Shown: positions 1 through 7,791, numbered from the stretch's first letter. The stretch: 14,411 nucleotides of DNA from an uncultured Ruminococcus sp. (GCA_946629405.1 CAMOXW010000253.1:1-14411); one strand, 5' to 3'. Translations and numbers: made by a program. Notes: generated from the sequence alone by a model not told the origin.

Positions 1-1430
1 ACGCTTACATGGGAAAGAAGGCAGCCGGCGGTAATTTCGTTTCCGGCGAAGGCCCTTACATTGAATACATGAAAGCTCCGGGCAGCGATAAGGGCTACTA
101 CTATCTGTTCATGTCCTATGGATTTTTCAATTCCAACGGCGGATATAATATGCGTGTTTTCCGCAGTGAAAAACCCGACGGCCCTTATGTTGACCAGAAC
201 GGCAACAGTGCGATCTATCCTCGCGGCGGCGACAATATAGGCGGAACGATCGGCGAACGTCTTATGAGCAATTATCAGTGGGAATGCAATGCAAAGCCGT
301 TCAAGGCTCAGGGACACAACTCCGCACTAATGGACGATGACGGAAAGCTCTATGTCATCTATCACACAAAGTTCGATGACAACTGGGGCGCACATGAGGT
401 ACGAGTTCATCAGATGATAATGAATCAGGACGGCTGGCCAACTGCTGCTCCCTATGAGTATTCCGGCGAGTCGCTCTCCGCAAATGGACATTCAATGACA
501 GCGGTCACAGGAGATTACGACTTTATCTTCCACACTCTCGATCAGAAATTTGTAAACGAGCAGAGTGCAGATGTAGAGAAGCCACATACTATCACACTGA
601 ACGGTGACGGCACGATATCCGGCTATATCACAGGTACATGGTCTATGGCGGCAGGAAGTCCGTATATGTCGCTGAATTTCGGCGGAGTTACTTACAAGGG
701 AGCGTTTCTGGTTCAGGCTGATGAATCCGCAGCTCAGACAGTCCGCATGACATTTACAGCAACGGGCAATAACACCTGTGTCTGGGGCAGCAAAAGGACT
801 GCATACAATGCAGCTGACGACATCTCCGAGCCTGTAACTATCGACGAGGGAAAATATACTCTCCGCAGCGTAAACAGCGGACTGTATATCAGTGAAAAAG
901 ACGGAAATGTTATTCAGTCAGCGGCACAGGCGTGGAATATAAAAAGTGTGGGGAACGGCGAATACTCCATAATTGACGACAGCGGAAATGCACTGACAGT
1001 AGTTAATGGTTCATCTGAGGACGGTGCAAATATCGCAGTTTTGCCTTCGGACAACAGTGCAGCGCAGAGGTTCAGACTAATAGAAAATACGGACGGTTCC
1101 TACTCGTTCATGACAGTTAGCTCAGGCGGTGTACGCTGCATTGATGTATATAATATCAGCTTGGAGGACGGTGCTAATATCTGCCAGTGGGAGTTCTGGG
1201 GCGGAAACGGTCAGAAGTTCATTCTTGAGCCGTTCAATGAGCCGGAGCATATCAAAGGTGACGTGAATGCCGACAAGCAGTTCAATGTTGCAGACCTTGT
1301 GATGATGCAGAAATTCCTCCTTGGAAAAGGTTCACTTACAGATTGGAAAGCGGGAGATTTGTGCGAAGATGAGAGAATAAATGTGTTCGATATGATCGTT
1401 ATGAGAAAGCTGATAACAGACTTAAAGTGA
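1..1430 (+). CDS. GH43 arabinanase-like enzyme with ricin-type lectin domain and dockerin (5' truncated)
   Basis: This is the 3' part of a secreted cellulosomal glycoside hydrolase. The frame is open through the left edge, so the Met at base 9 is internal. Residues are numbered from that Met. Residues 1-150 are the distal half of a GH43 five-bladed propeller, with GEGPYIEYM (Glu14 as likely general acid) and HNSALMDDDGKLYVIYHT, a pattern typical of endo-1,5-alpha-L-arabinanases. The N-terminal blades with the general base and the signal peptide are outside the window. Residues 155-275 fit the beta-sandwich domain that follows the propeller in larger arabinanases. Residues 280-405 are a ricin-B/CBM13-like trefoil with repeated DGANI and W/F repeats. 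Residues 416-472 are a dockerin: the first loop starts GDVNADK; the second, GDLCEDERINVFD, has Cys where Asn/Asp is usual. Arabinan specificity is inferred from overall resemblance. The neighbouring pectate lyase fits a pectin-side-chain role. Confidence 0.9.
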   Translation, partial: AYMGKKAAGGNFVSGEGPYIEYMKAPGSDKGYYYLFMSYGFFNSNGGYNMRVFRSEKPDGPYVDQNGNSAIYPRGGDNIGGTIGERLMSNYQWECNAKPFKAQGHNSALMDDDGKLYVIYHTKFDDNWGAHEVRVHQMIMNQDGWPTAAPYEYSGESLSANGHSMTAVTGDYDFIFHTLDQKFVNEQSADVEKPHTITLNGDGTISGYITGTWSMAAGSPYMSLNFGGVTYKGAFLVQADESAAQTVRMTFTATGNNTCVWGSKRTAYNAADDISEPVTIDEGKYTLRSVNSGLYISEKDGNVIQSAAQAWNIKSVGNGEYSIIDDSGNALTVVNGSSEDGANIAVLPSDNSAAQRFRLIENTDGSYSFMTVSSGGVRCIDVYNISLEDGANICQWEFWGGNGQKFILEPFNEPEHIKGDVNADKQFNVADLVMMQKFLLGKGSLTDWKAGDLCEDERINVFDMIVMRKLITDLK

Positions 1431-1555
1431 ATTGTCCGGGCAGCGCCGTAATGAAGATGATGAAATACCGGATAAAGACATGGATTCATTGGCTAATATA
1501 TGGATTTTTGCCTTGAAAAATGTAAGCACCATTTATAGAAGGTTTTGCTTTTATT

Positions 1556-1585
1556 GAAATGCCCTCGGTTATTCGGGGGCATTTC
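1556..1585 (+). terminator. Hairpin terminator after the GH43 gene
   Basis: A 12-bp stem, starting GAAATGCCC and closing GGGCATTTC with one G-T pair, encloses a 6-base loop. It lies 125 bases past the stop codon. The following bases (TCCCTATAAAA) lack a real T tract, so it may work weakly or as an mRNA-stabilising hairpin. Confidence 0.5.
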
Positions 1586-1630
1586 TCCCTATAAAAGCAC
1601 GATCGTTCAAGTATTGAGCGCAAATTATCA

Positions 1631-1674
1631 TTTACTTTTTTTCTGAATATTGATATGATAAAACAAAAAGGGGG
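1631..1674 (+). promoter_or_regulatory. Putative SigA promoter and RBS of the pectate lyase gene
   Basis: TTTACT (1631-1636) and TATGAT (1654-1659) are separated by 17 bases. The predicted start near 1666 leaves a leader of only about 15 bases, beginning at the Shine-Dalgarno run AAAGGGGG (1667-1674). The leader is unusually short, so another promoter further upstream is possible. Confidence 0.4.
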
Positions 1675-1680
1675 ATCATT

Positions 1681-3390
1681 ATGAATATCAGATTCAGAAA
1701 AAAGGCATCGGTGCTCGCAGCAGCTGTTCTCGCAGCGACTCAGCTGACTTTCATGCAGCCGGCAGCAGTATTTGCTCAGGGCACTGAATATATCACAGCA
1801 GTCTCCGCATCAAATGAAGCTATAACGCTCTGCGGAGGCTGGTTCGAGGCGGCTTATGCTGAATGGGACAGCAGCATTATCGGTCAGAACATCAGCGTAA
1901 GCTATGCAGAAGCTGGCAGCAGCGACTTTACGGCTGTTGACACCGAGCTTATAAGAGGCGAAAGAGTTGATATTCCCGGCTTGAAGGGCAATACGTCCTA
2001 CACACTTAGAATAACCGGTGACAATGGTTCTGCTGAGTGCAGTGTGAGAACATCCGCGTTTGATCGTACAGGCTACGCTCATTATAATTTTGAGGGAATC
2101 GGCGCTTACAATGACGACGGTACGCTCAAACCAGATATCACGGTTATTTACGTCACCAACGAGAACAAGGACACTATTACCTACAACGGCAAGGTGGGAC
2201 TTTACAACATATTTTTCAGTGCCAAGCCCAAGAACGTTCTGTTCAGATTTGTGGGCAGACTGGACGTCCCTGCCGGAACTGTCCCCAACGACGGAAGTCA
2301 TAACGATGGCTCCAATATGCTTTATCTCCAGAACAGCTCAAATGTGACTATTGAAGGTATCGGCGACGATACGGATCTTATCGAGTGGGGCATCGAGATG
2401 AAGCGCTGCACAAGTTGTGAGGTCCGCAATCTGTGGCTGGGAAATTACCCTGACGACGGTATTTCTATGACCGGTAACATCGATATCCGCTCAGAGCATA
2501 TCTGGGTGCATAACAATACTATCGAGAAAGGATATAACGCCTTTGCGGGCGGAGGTCACGTTGATGCTGACAAGGCGGAGGGCGATGGTTCGGTTGATAT
2601 GAAGTGGTCAAACTATGTTACTGTTTCTTACAATGAATTCAGGGAATGCCACAAAACTTCTCTCGTTGGCGGACGTGCTGATCAGATACAGGACTTCATA
2701 ACCTACCACCATAACTGGTTTAACAATACCCAGTCAAGAAATCCCCGCGTGAGAAATGCTCATATCCATTCATTCAACAACTATTTTTCTCAGAACGGCG
2801 AGTATGGCATATGTGCGTCCTATAACTCAAAGATATTCTCCGAGTCCAACTATTTTGAAAATTCCAATTCGCCACTATATGCCATAAATATGGGCAAGGA
2901 TCAGTATTCCGGCACTATCAAGTCCTACAACGACAAGTTCGTAGACTGTGCTCCTGATGAGGGACTTGCATACAGGATCATCGACAGTCGCAGTGATGCT
3001 CCCCGGATTGCAAACCTCATTGAGGGCGGTGATGACTATGATAACTTTGATCTCGATATTTACAGCTATACCGCTCAGTCACCCGATGAGGCTAAAGAGA
3101 GCGTTTTGCAATATGCAGGACGTATGAGGTGCGAAAACAGCGGGAAATCCGAGCCTGTTATCGAACCTGTCACAGAGCCGGCATCTGAACCTTCGGTCAC
3201 TGCCGGAGACGTAAACGGTGACGGCGAATTCGGCGTTGCAGACCTGGTGCTGTTCCAGAAATGGCTGCTTGCATATCCTGATGCAGTTATCTCAGACTGG
3301 AATTCTGCCGACCTGTGCAAGGACGATAAGCTCAACGTGTTCGACCTTTGCGTTATGCGAAAAATGCTTGTAAACACTGTTAACGGCTGA
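1681..3390 (+). CDS. Secreted PL1 pectate lyase with FN3-like domain and dockerin
   Basis: This predicted extracellular lyase would cleave polygalacturonate by calcium-dependent beta-elimination and attach to a cellulosome. Residues 1-32 are a signal peptide (basic start, Ala/Leu core, likely cut after AVFA). Residues 35-124 resemble a fibronectin III domain. Residues 130-460 are the PL1 parallel beta-helix. The hallmark series is present: DGSVD (302-306, calcium-site acid), VTVSYNEF, HKTSLVGG (Lys325), ITYHHNWF and SRNPRVR (Arg353 the likely catalytic base, Arg358 beside it), followed by HSFNNYF. A Glu/Pro-rich linker around 490-503 leads to the dockerin at 508-568, with loops DVNGDGEFG and DLCKDDKLN; the latter again has Cys at position 3. 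The start is set by the AAAGGGGG Shine-Dalgarno. Family assignment is firm; whether it prefers methylated or unmethylated pectin cannot be read. Confidence 0.94.
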   Translation: MNIRFRKKASVLAAAVLAATQLTFMQPAAVFAQGTEYITAVSASNEAITLCGGWFEAAYAEWDSSIIGQNISVSYAEAGSSDFTAVDTELIRGERVDIPGLKGNTSYTLRITGDNGSAECSVRTSAFDRTGYAHYNFEGIGAYNDDGTLKPDITVIYVTNENKDTITYNGKVGLYNIFFSAKPKNVLFRFVGRLDVPAGTVPNDGSHNDGSNMLYLQNSSNVTIEGIGDDTDLIEWGIEMKRCTSCEVRNLWLGNYPDDGISMTGNIDIRSEHIWVHNNTIEKGYNAFAGGGHVDADKAEGDGSVDMKWSNYVTVSYNEFRECHKTSLVGGRADQIQDFITYHHNWFNNTQSRNPRVRNAHIHSFNNYFSQNGEYGICASYNSKIFSESNYFENSNSPLYAINMGKDQYSGTIKSYNDKFVDCAPDEGLAYRIIDSRSDAPRIANLIEGGDDYDNFDLDIYSYTAQSPDEAKESVLQYAGRMRCENSGKSEPVIEPVTEPASEPSVTAGDVNGDGEFGVADLVLFQKWLLAYPDAVISDWNSADLCKDDKLNVFDLCVMRKMLVNTVNG

Positions 3391-3402
3391 AAACAGCCGT
3401 TT
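3382..3402 (+). terminator. Hairpin overlapping the pectate lyase stop codon
   Basis: AACGGCTG and CAGCCGTT pair as an 8-bp stem around an AAAA loop, with the TGA stop inside the stem. Only two T residues follow the stem, so it is probably a weak terminator or 3'-end protector, with the stronger candidate at 3527-3560. Confidence 0.4.
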
Positions 3403-3526
3403 ATAAGGCTCCTGATTATCTATGGGTATCAAGCTCCTCCGATTTGTTATACCCCTGTCAGCCATAAATTATTGTATCATATGGATTTATGGCACAAAAT
3501 GATATACCTGATATGTACATAGTTTT
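3403..3526 (+). other. Gene-free stretch with two further dyads
   Basis: No ORF or recognised RNA is seen here. Two inverted repeats are present. One pairs GGGTAT with ATACCC across 3424-3454. The other is a perfect 9-bp repeat, GCCATAAAT (3461-3469) with ATTTATGGC (3485-3493), around a 15-base loop. Together with the terminator-like hairpin at 3527-3560 they could form the 3' UTR of the lyase mRNA or a small RNA. No convincing promoter was found for the latter. Confidence 0.35.
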
Positions 3527-3572
3527 CAAGCTCTCTGCTGAATGTCCGGCAGGGAGCTTGTTATTGTTTATT
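3527..3572 (+). terminator. Strong intrinsic terminator downstream of the pectate lyase
   Basis: A 14-bp stem (CAAGCTCTCTGCTG with CGGCAGGGAGCTTG, two G-T pairs) and the 6-base loop AATGTC are followed by TTATTGTTTATT. It lies about 137 bases after the lyase stop and is the best candidate for the end of that transcript. Confidence 0.65.
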
Positions 3573-3660
3573 ACTTACAGTAAAACAGTACATCTTGAAA
3601 AGTTATGATGAATATTCGATAAAAATATATAAAACGTCCACCGTTTATGCAAATTATAGG

Positions 3661-3740
3661 TTGTAAAGAAAACTTTAATGTGATAAGATATCTGTATAAA
3701 TAAATATAATGTTCATAATATCATCATATATCTGGGAGGA
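3661..3740 (+). promoter_or_regulatory. Putative extended -10 promoter and RBS of the GH43/CE1 gene
   Basis: TTGTAA (3661-3666), a 17-base spacer ending in TGA, and TAAGAT (3684-3689) form a SigA-type promoter with an extended -10. The leader of about 50 bases is AT-rich and ends in the Shine-Dalgarno GGGAGGA (3734-3740). Confidence 0.5.
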
Positions 3741-3746
3741 AATCTT

Positions 3747-6700
3747 ATGAAGAAGATTCTTTCGGCAGCTATTGCTGCTGTGACCGCAGCTTCAGCTTTC
3801 AGTATTACGATCCCGGAGACCGCAATTGCTGAGAACCCTGTTGTACAGACTTCTTTTACGCCTGACCCTGCTCCTGTTGTGTTCGGGGATGAGCTTTATG
3901 TTTTCACAGGCTGCGACCGTGACGGCGACAACGATTTCTACAAAATGACCGGCTGGCAGTGTTTCTCTACAAAGGATATGAAGAACTGGACTGACCACGG
4001 CAGGATACTGGAGGATACCTCTTTTTCATGGTGCGGTGCAAACGATGCCTGGGCTTCACAGTGCATCGAGCGCAACGGCAGGTATTACTTCTACTTCACC
4101 ACAACAAACAAGTCCGGCGGCGGAAGAGCCATAGGCGTTGCTGTGGCTGACAGCCCGGAGGGACCCTACAAGGACGTTCTCGGAAAGCCCCTCTGCGGTC
4201 CTAACTGGAACTACATCGACCCGACCGTTATGATCGACGATGACGGTCAGGCGTGGCTGATGTTTGGCAATCCGACCTGCTATTACGTCAAGCTGAAGGA
4301 CGATATGATAACACTTGACGGCGAGATAAAGTCATTCGATATGACAGAGCAGGCGTTTGGTCCGCATACAGCTGCAAATTCCGATGACAAAAGGACCTGC
4401 GCTTACGGCGAGGGTCCGTGGATATGCAAGCATGATAACCTTTACTACCTTGTCTATGCGGCTTTTGTCGGGAAGGATTCCGGAGAGAGCATGGCTTATG
4501 CGACAGGTCCGTCGCCGACCGGTCCGTGGACCTACCGCGGACAGATACAAAAGGGCTCAAACTGCTATACCATTCACGGCGGCATTGTCGATTACAAGGA
4601 TCATTCGTACTACTTCTACCACATGAACGGTATTCCCGGCGGAGGCGTTTTCAACCGCAGTGCGGCGTGCGAGGAGTTCACATTTAACTCGGACGGCTCA
4701 ATACCGAATCTTCCATCCACAAGCTCCGGTCCTGAACAACTCGAGGCGCTTGACCCGTTTGTAAGAGTTGAGGCTGAAACTATCTGCTGGTGTGAGGGCG
4801 TAAAGACTGAGAAATGCAGCGAGGGCGGCTTGAACATCGGAAATATCGGTGACGGAAGCTATATCAAGGTCAGCGGAGTTGACTTCGGAGAGGGCGCTGA
4901 CAAGTTCACTGCAAGTGTTGCTTCTGCGAGCAATGGCGGAAATATAGAGATACATCTTGATTCCAAAACAGGTCCGGTAGTCGGTTTATGCAGGGTCTCC
5001 GGAACAGGCGGATGGCAGAGCTGGGAGGAGGTCTCGTGCGATGTTTCAGGTGCAAACGGTGAGCATGACCTTTACTTCGTGTTCAAGGGCTCCGATACCT
5101 ATCTGCTGAACGTTGACTGGTGGAAGTTCAGCGGACCCGGCGGCGCTTCCTCCGGAGACAGCACCTACTTCTTCCGTAATGGCTTTGAAAACAGTACGGA
5201 CGGCTGGTCCGGCAGAGGCGCGGCGAAGGTATCATATACTTCGGATGAGTCCTATGCAGGAGGTTCATCAGCCTTTGTTTCAGGAAGAACGGCTTCATGG
5301 AACGGTATAGGCAAAAATCTTGGCTATAAATTCAAGGCGGGCGAAAGCTACAGCTTCTCAGCAAACGTGAAATATTCCTCCGGTGAGCCGACAAATACCT
5401 TCCACTTCACTCTCCAGTACAACGATGCGAACGGCGAACCAGTGTACAAGAAGATCGACACTAAGACCGTTCCAAAGGGCGAATGGACACAGCTATCCAA
5501 CACAGGCTTCACTATCCCAGAAGGCGCGAAGAATTGCTATATCTATGTCGAGACAGAGGGCGACGATGGAATTGACTTCTATGTCGACGATATCGCAGCA
5601 GCAGTCAGCGGAACGGTCATAGCCGGAGCAGGTTCCCCTGATGTTTCGGTGATACCGGGTGACCTCAACTTCGATGGAATTATAAACGTATTTGATATGA
5701 TCATCGCCAGAAAGACCTACGTCAGCAAGTTTTCGACCGGCATAAACGACAAGAAGCTGCTGAAGGCTGCAGATGTTGACGGAAACGGTGACTATACGAT
5801 CGCCGATATGGTGCAGATAGCAAACTTCCTTCTTGGAAGATCAAAGAAATTCGAGGAGACTGCTTCTAAGACAACTACGTCTGCGACCACAACTACTACC
5901 ATTACTACAACCACAGGTAAAACTCCCAACGGTAACTATATGGACACTATTTCAAATGATATGCAGATCAATGCCCCGGACAGCTTTTTCAACAGCCGCA
6001 GCGGTGTTGACTATGGTAAGTCCGAGGTCGTAAAGTATTTCTCTGAGGACGGAAACTGCGAAAAAAGCATGACAGTCATTCTTCCTCCCGGATATAGCGA
6101 AAACGAGAAGTATCCCGTGCTCTATGTCCTGCACGGCATTGGCGGAGATCACAATTCAATGCCGCGGATGGGAGTACAGACGATGCTCGGCAATCTTATT
6201 GCGGACGGCAAGTCTGAAAAAATGATAATCGTCTGCCCGTCTATGCTCACAGGACAGGGCAATCCCATGGCGTTCAACCAGGAGACAATGCGTATGTATG
6301 ACCTCATCCGCGAGGATATCGAAAACAGCATCATGCCCTATATGGAGCAGCATTATTCAATTAAGACAGGCAGGGAAAACACTGCGATAACCGGCTTTTC
6401 CCTCGGAGGCAGGGAGGCACTCTACTGCGGTATCACTCATTCGCAGAATTACGGCTACGTCGGAAGCGCCTGTGCCGCTCCCGGTATCTTCCCGACTGTA
6501 GATACCTTCATGACGCATGAGGGTTCCCTCAAACAGGAAAGCGAATTCAAGCCCTCTGTAATGCCCGAAATGATACTTATTTCCGCAGCACAGAACGACG
6601 GTGTTGTAGGCACTTATCCTGAGAGCTATCATAATGCTCTCACTGGCAATGGTGTTCAGCACCTATGGCAGATCATTCCTCAGGGTGATCACGGCAATGA

Positions 6701-6755
6701 AACTGTAAAGCCGCATATGTACAACTTCCTGAGATATGTTTTCAAGGCGGAATGA
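3747..6755 (+). CDS. Bifunctional GH43-CBM6-CBM22-dockerin-CE1 hemicellulase/esterase
   Basis: A secreted 1002-residue enzyme, probably active on decorated arabinoxylan. The signal peptide is 1-28 (cut after AIA). GH43 spans about 32-325 with all three acids visible: Asp40 in PDPAPV, Asp158 in YIDPTV and Glu222 in GEGPW. The type suggests an alpha-L-arabinofuranosidase or beta-xylosidase. CBM6 follows at 338-462 (FVRVEAE to NVDWWKF). A CBM22-like sandwich lies at 474-618 (ENSTDGWSGRG to DFYVDDI). An internal dockerin occupies 637-700, a Thr-rich linker 706-728, and a CE1 alpha/beta-hydrolase 745-1002 with triad Ser885 (GFSLGG), Asp951 (QNDG) and His982 (GDHG). CE1 members remove ferulate or acetate from xylan; which one cannot be told here. 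The dockerin repeats are in swapped order compared with the neighbouring dockerins: the NVFD-type segment comes first. The gene is monocistronic, with its own promoter and terminator. Confidence 0.93.
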   Translation: MKKILSAAIAAVTAASAFSITIPETAIAENPVVQTSFTPDPAPVVFGDELYVFTGCDRDGDNDFYKMTGWQCFSTKDMKNWTDHGRILEDTSFSWCGANDAWASQCIERNGRYYFYFTTTNKSGGGRAIGVAVADSPEGPYKDVLGKPLCGPNWNYIDPTVMIDDDGQAWLMFGNPTCYYVKLKDDMITLDGEIKSFDMTEQAFGPHTAANSDDKRTCAYGEGPWICKHDNLYYLVYAAFVGKDSGESMAYATGPSPTGPWTYRGQIQKGSNCYTIHGGIVDYKDHSYYFYHMNGIPGGGVFNRSAACEEFTFNSDGSIPNLPSTSSGPEQLEALDPFVRVEAETICWCEGVKTEKCSEGGLNIGNIGDGSYIKVSGVDFGEGADKFTASVASASNGGNIEIHLDSKTGPVVGLCRVSGTGGWQSWEEVSCDVSGANGEHDLYFVFKGSDTYLLNVDWWKFSGPGGASSGDSTYFFRNGFENSTDGWSGRGAAKVSYTSDESYAGGSSAFVSGRTASWNGIGKNLGYKFKAGESYSFSANVKYSSGEPTNTFHFTLQYNDANGEPVYKKIDTKTVPKGEWTQLSNTGFTIPEGAKNCYIYVETEGDDGIDFYVDDIAAAVSGTVIAGAGSPDVSVIPGDLNFDGIINVFDMIIARKTYVSKFSTGINDKKLLKAADVDGNGDYTIADMVQIANFLLGRSKKFEETASKTTTSATTTTTITTTTGKTPNGNYMDTISNDMQINAPDSFFNSRSGVDYGKSEVVKYFSEDGNCEKSMTVILPPGYSENEKYPVLYVLHGIGGDHNSMPRMGVQTMLGNLIADGKSEKMIIVCPSMLTGQGNPMAFNQETMRMYDLIREDIENSIMPYMEQHYSIKTGRENTAITGFSLGGREALYCGITHSQNYGYVGSACAAPGIFPTVDTFMTHEGSLKQESEFKPSVMPEMILISAAQNDGVVGTYPESYHNALTGNGVQHLWQIIPQGDHGNETVKPHMYNFLRYVFKAE

Positions 6756-6762
6756 TATGGAC

Positions 6763-6797
6763 AGCCGCGGAGCAGAAAGCTTCGCGGCTTATTTTTT
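6763..6797 (+). terminator. Rho-independent terminator after the GH43/CE1 gene
   Basis: AGCCGCGGAGC pairs with GCTTCGCGGCT (11 bp, one G-T pair) around AGAAA, followed by TATTTTTT. It begins 7 bases after the stop codon. Confidence 0.9.
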
Positions 6798-6855
6798 GGG
6801 AAGGACGGTACGTTGAATGTTAGCGAAGGCTTACCAAAGTGTTCTGAAATAACCA

Positions 6856-6878
6856 AATCCGATAGGAATAATCGGTAT
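6856..6878. promoter_or_regulatory. Candidate operator dyads upstream of luxS
   Basis: AATCC-GATA-GGAAT (6856-6869) is a near-palindrome centred about 50 bases upstream of the luxS -35. It overlaps a second dyad, CCGAT (6859-6863) with ATCGG (6871-6875). The first resembles sites of small Rrf2-type sulfur-metabolism regulators, but this is recalled loosely and no regulator gene is in view. Confidence 0.25.
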
Positions 6879-6913
6879 ACTTTTATGAACTATCATATTT
6901 TTTTCTCTTTTGT

Positions 6914-6967
6914 TTGACATTGCTGCAAAATTGTGTTATAATTTCAAAAACAACATATATTAAGGAG
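6914..6967 (+). promoter_or_regulatory. Consensus promoter and RBS of luxS
   Basis: TTGACA (6914-6919) and TATAAT (6937-6942) are both perfect hexamers with a 17-base spacer that ends in TGT, giving an extended -10. The Shine-Dalgarno AAGGAG lies at 6962-6967. Confidence 0.85.
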
Positions 6968-6976
6968 TTGCTGAAT

Positions 6977-7501
6977 ATGGATCTTATACCAAGCTTTTCC
7001 GTTGACCATACTGCTATTGTCCCCGGCATTTTCATTAGCCGTCAGGATGAGGTGGGCAGCGGCGTTATCACTACTTACGACATAAGGCTCAAAAAACCCA
7101 ACAGAGAGCCTGCAATAGATGTTGCTGCAATGCACTCGCTCGAGCACATCATTGCCACCTTCCTCAGAAATGACCCTGACTGGAAGAATGAGATCATCTA
7201 TTGGGGACCTATGGGATGTCTCACAGGTTTTTATCTTATTCTCAAGGGCAGCCGTCCTTCTCAGGAGATATACGATCTTCTCCTGAGAGCGTTCAGGTCA
7301 GTCGAGGGTGTTGAGGAGGTACCAGGTGTTGCTCCGGAGAACTGCGGCCATTACCTCATGCATAACCTCAATATGGCAAAGTGGTATGCAGCAGAATTTG
7401 CCGGATACCTTGCTGAAAACGCCGGAAATCCTGCAATATTTAAGTATCCTAAGACAGAAAGGCTCATCACTGCTGACGGTCAGCATTTCTTCGATTCGTG
7501 A
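6977..7501 (+). CDS. luxS: S-ribosylhomocysteine lyase LuxS
   Basis: This cytoplasmic metalloenzyme splits S-ribosylhomocysteine into homocysteine and DPD, the precursor of autoinducer-2, and recycles the activated methyl cycle. The 174-residue product is slightly longer than the usual near-160. Metal ligands are His53 and His57 in HSLEH, and Cys123 in ENCGHY. The catalytic Glu56 lies in the same HSLEH motif. Cys81 in GPMGCLTGFY is the expected second catalytic residue. DLIPSFSVDHT at the start is typical of the family. The start at 6977 is chosen because AAGGAG lies 9 bases upstream. The in-frame ATG at 6914 sits on the -35 box and cannot be used. The gene is monocistronic, between its own promoter and terminator. 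Confidence 0.97.
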   Translation: MDLIPSFSVDHTAIVPGIFISRQDEVGSGVITTYDIRLKKPNREPAIDVAAMHSLEHIIATFLRNDPDWKNEIIYWGPMGCLTGFYLILKGSRPSQEIYDLLLRAFRSVEGVEEVPGVAPENCGHYLMHNLNMAKWYAAEFAGYLAENAGNPAIFKYPKTERLITADGQHFFDS

Positions 7502-7538
7502 TATGGAAACGTCGGAAGTATCAGGCGTTCAATACGTC

Positions 7539-7574
7539 AAAAGCTCTGCATCAGTGCGGAGCTTTTTCTTTTAT
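7539..7574 (+). terminator. Rho-independent terminator of luxS
   Basis: AAAAGCTCTGCA pairs with TGCGGAGCTTTT (12 bp, one G-T pair) around TCAG, followed by TCTTTT. It starts 37 bases after the stop codon. Confidence 0.88.
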
Positions 7575-7761
7575 CTTCCGGAAAACTAAGGCTCATGCGG
7601 CGGGATATGGGGATATATACCGGGTCCTACGGAGCGTGGATTGACGAATTGCCTGCTGTGGATGCAGACTTGTCCCTGAGGAGGCTGTCAGGGCGAAGGG
7701 GAGAGAAATGCTTACCGGCGGGCTCATGTAACAGGAGATCCGCGCGAAGCAGAAGTAACTT
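7575..7761 (+). other. G-rich gene-free stretch, possible structured RNA or intron remnant
   Basis: No ORF here has a ribosome-binding site or family-like sequence; a 60-codon frame at 7595-7777 looks random and Arg/Ser-rich. The stretch is richer in G than its neighbours. It contains the hairpin CCCTGA/TCAGGG (7673-7692), a direct repeat GGCTCATG (7590-7597, 7721-7728), and a bulged pairing between GCGGCGGGAT and ATCCGCGC that would close most of it. It runs into the terminator at 7762-7791. The tract GGAGAGAAATGCTTACC plus CTCATGTAACAGGAG faintly recalls bacterial group II intron RNA, from memory only. No promoter is evident. Confidence 0.3.
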
Positions 7762-7791
7762 AAAGCTCCCGGAGTGACCCGGGAGCTTTTT
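7762..7791 (+). terminator. Rho-independent terminator before the tetR operon
   Basis: AAAGCTCCCGG and CCGGGAGCTTT form a perfect 11-bp stem around AGTGAC, with the T run at 7787-7791. No protein gene precedes it closely, which suggests an untranslated transcript upstream or a relic. Confidence 0.7.

Noticed and set aside
1810..2301. 163-codon minus-strand frame
   Set aside because: Antisense shadow of the FN3-like and early PL1 region, with no promoter or ribosome-binding site.
5872..5916. ACT/ACA-rich tract as a functional DNA repeat
   Set aside because: It encodes the Thr-rich linker before the esterase, a usual low-complexity spacer in secreted enzymes.
6798..6913. SAM or T-box riboswitch ahead of luxS
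   Set aside because: The stretch lies upstream of the promoter and has no recognisable riboswitch core; the transcribed leader is only about 30 bases.
6914..6976. Longer LuxS start adding 21 residues
   Set aside because: The segment covers the -35 and -10 boxes and the Shine-Dalgarno; the family's usual start follows at 6977.
7595..7777. 60-codon plus-strand frame
   Set aside because: No ribosome-binding site, random Arg/Ser-rich composition, and its end lies within a terminator stem.
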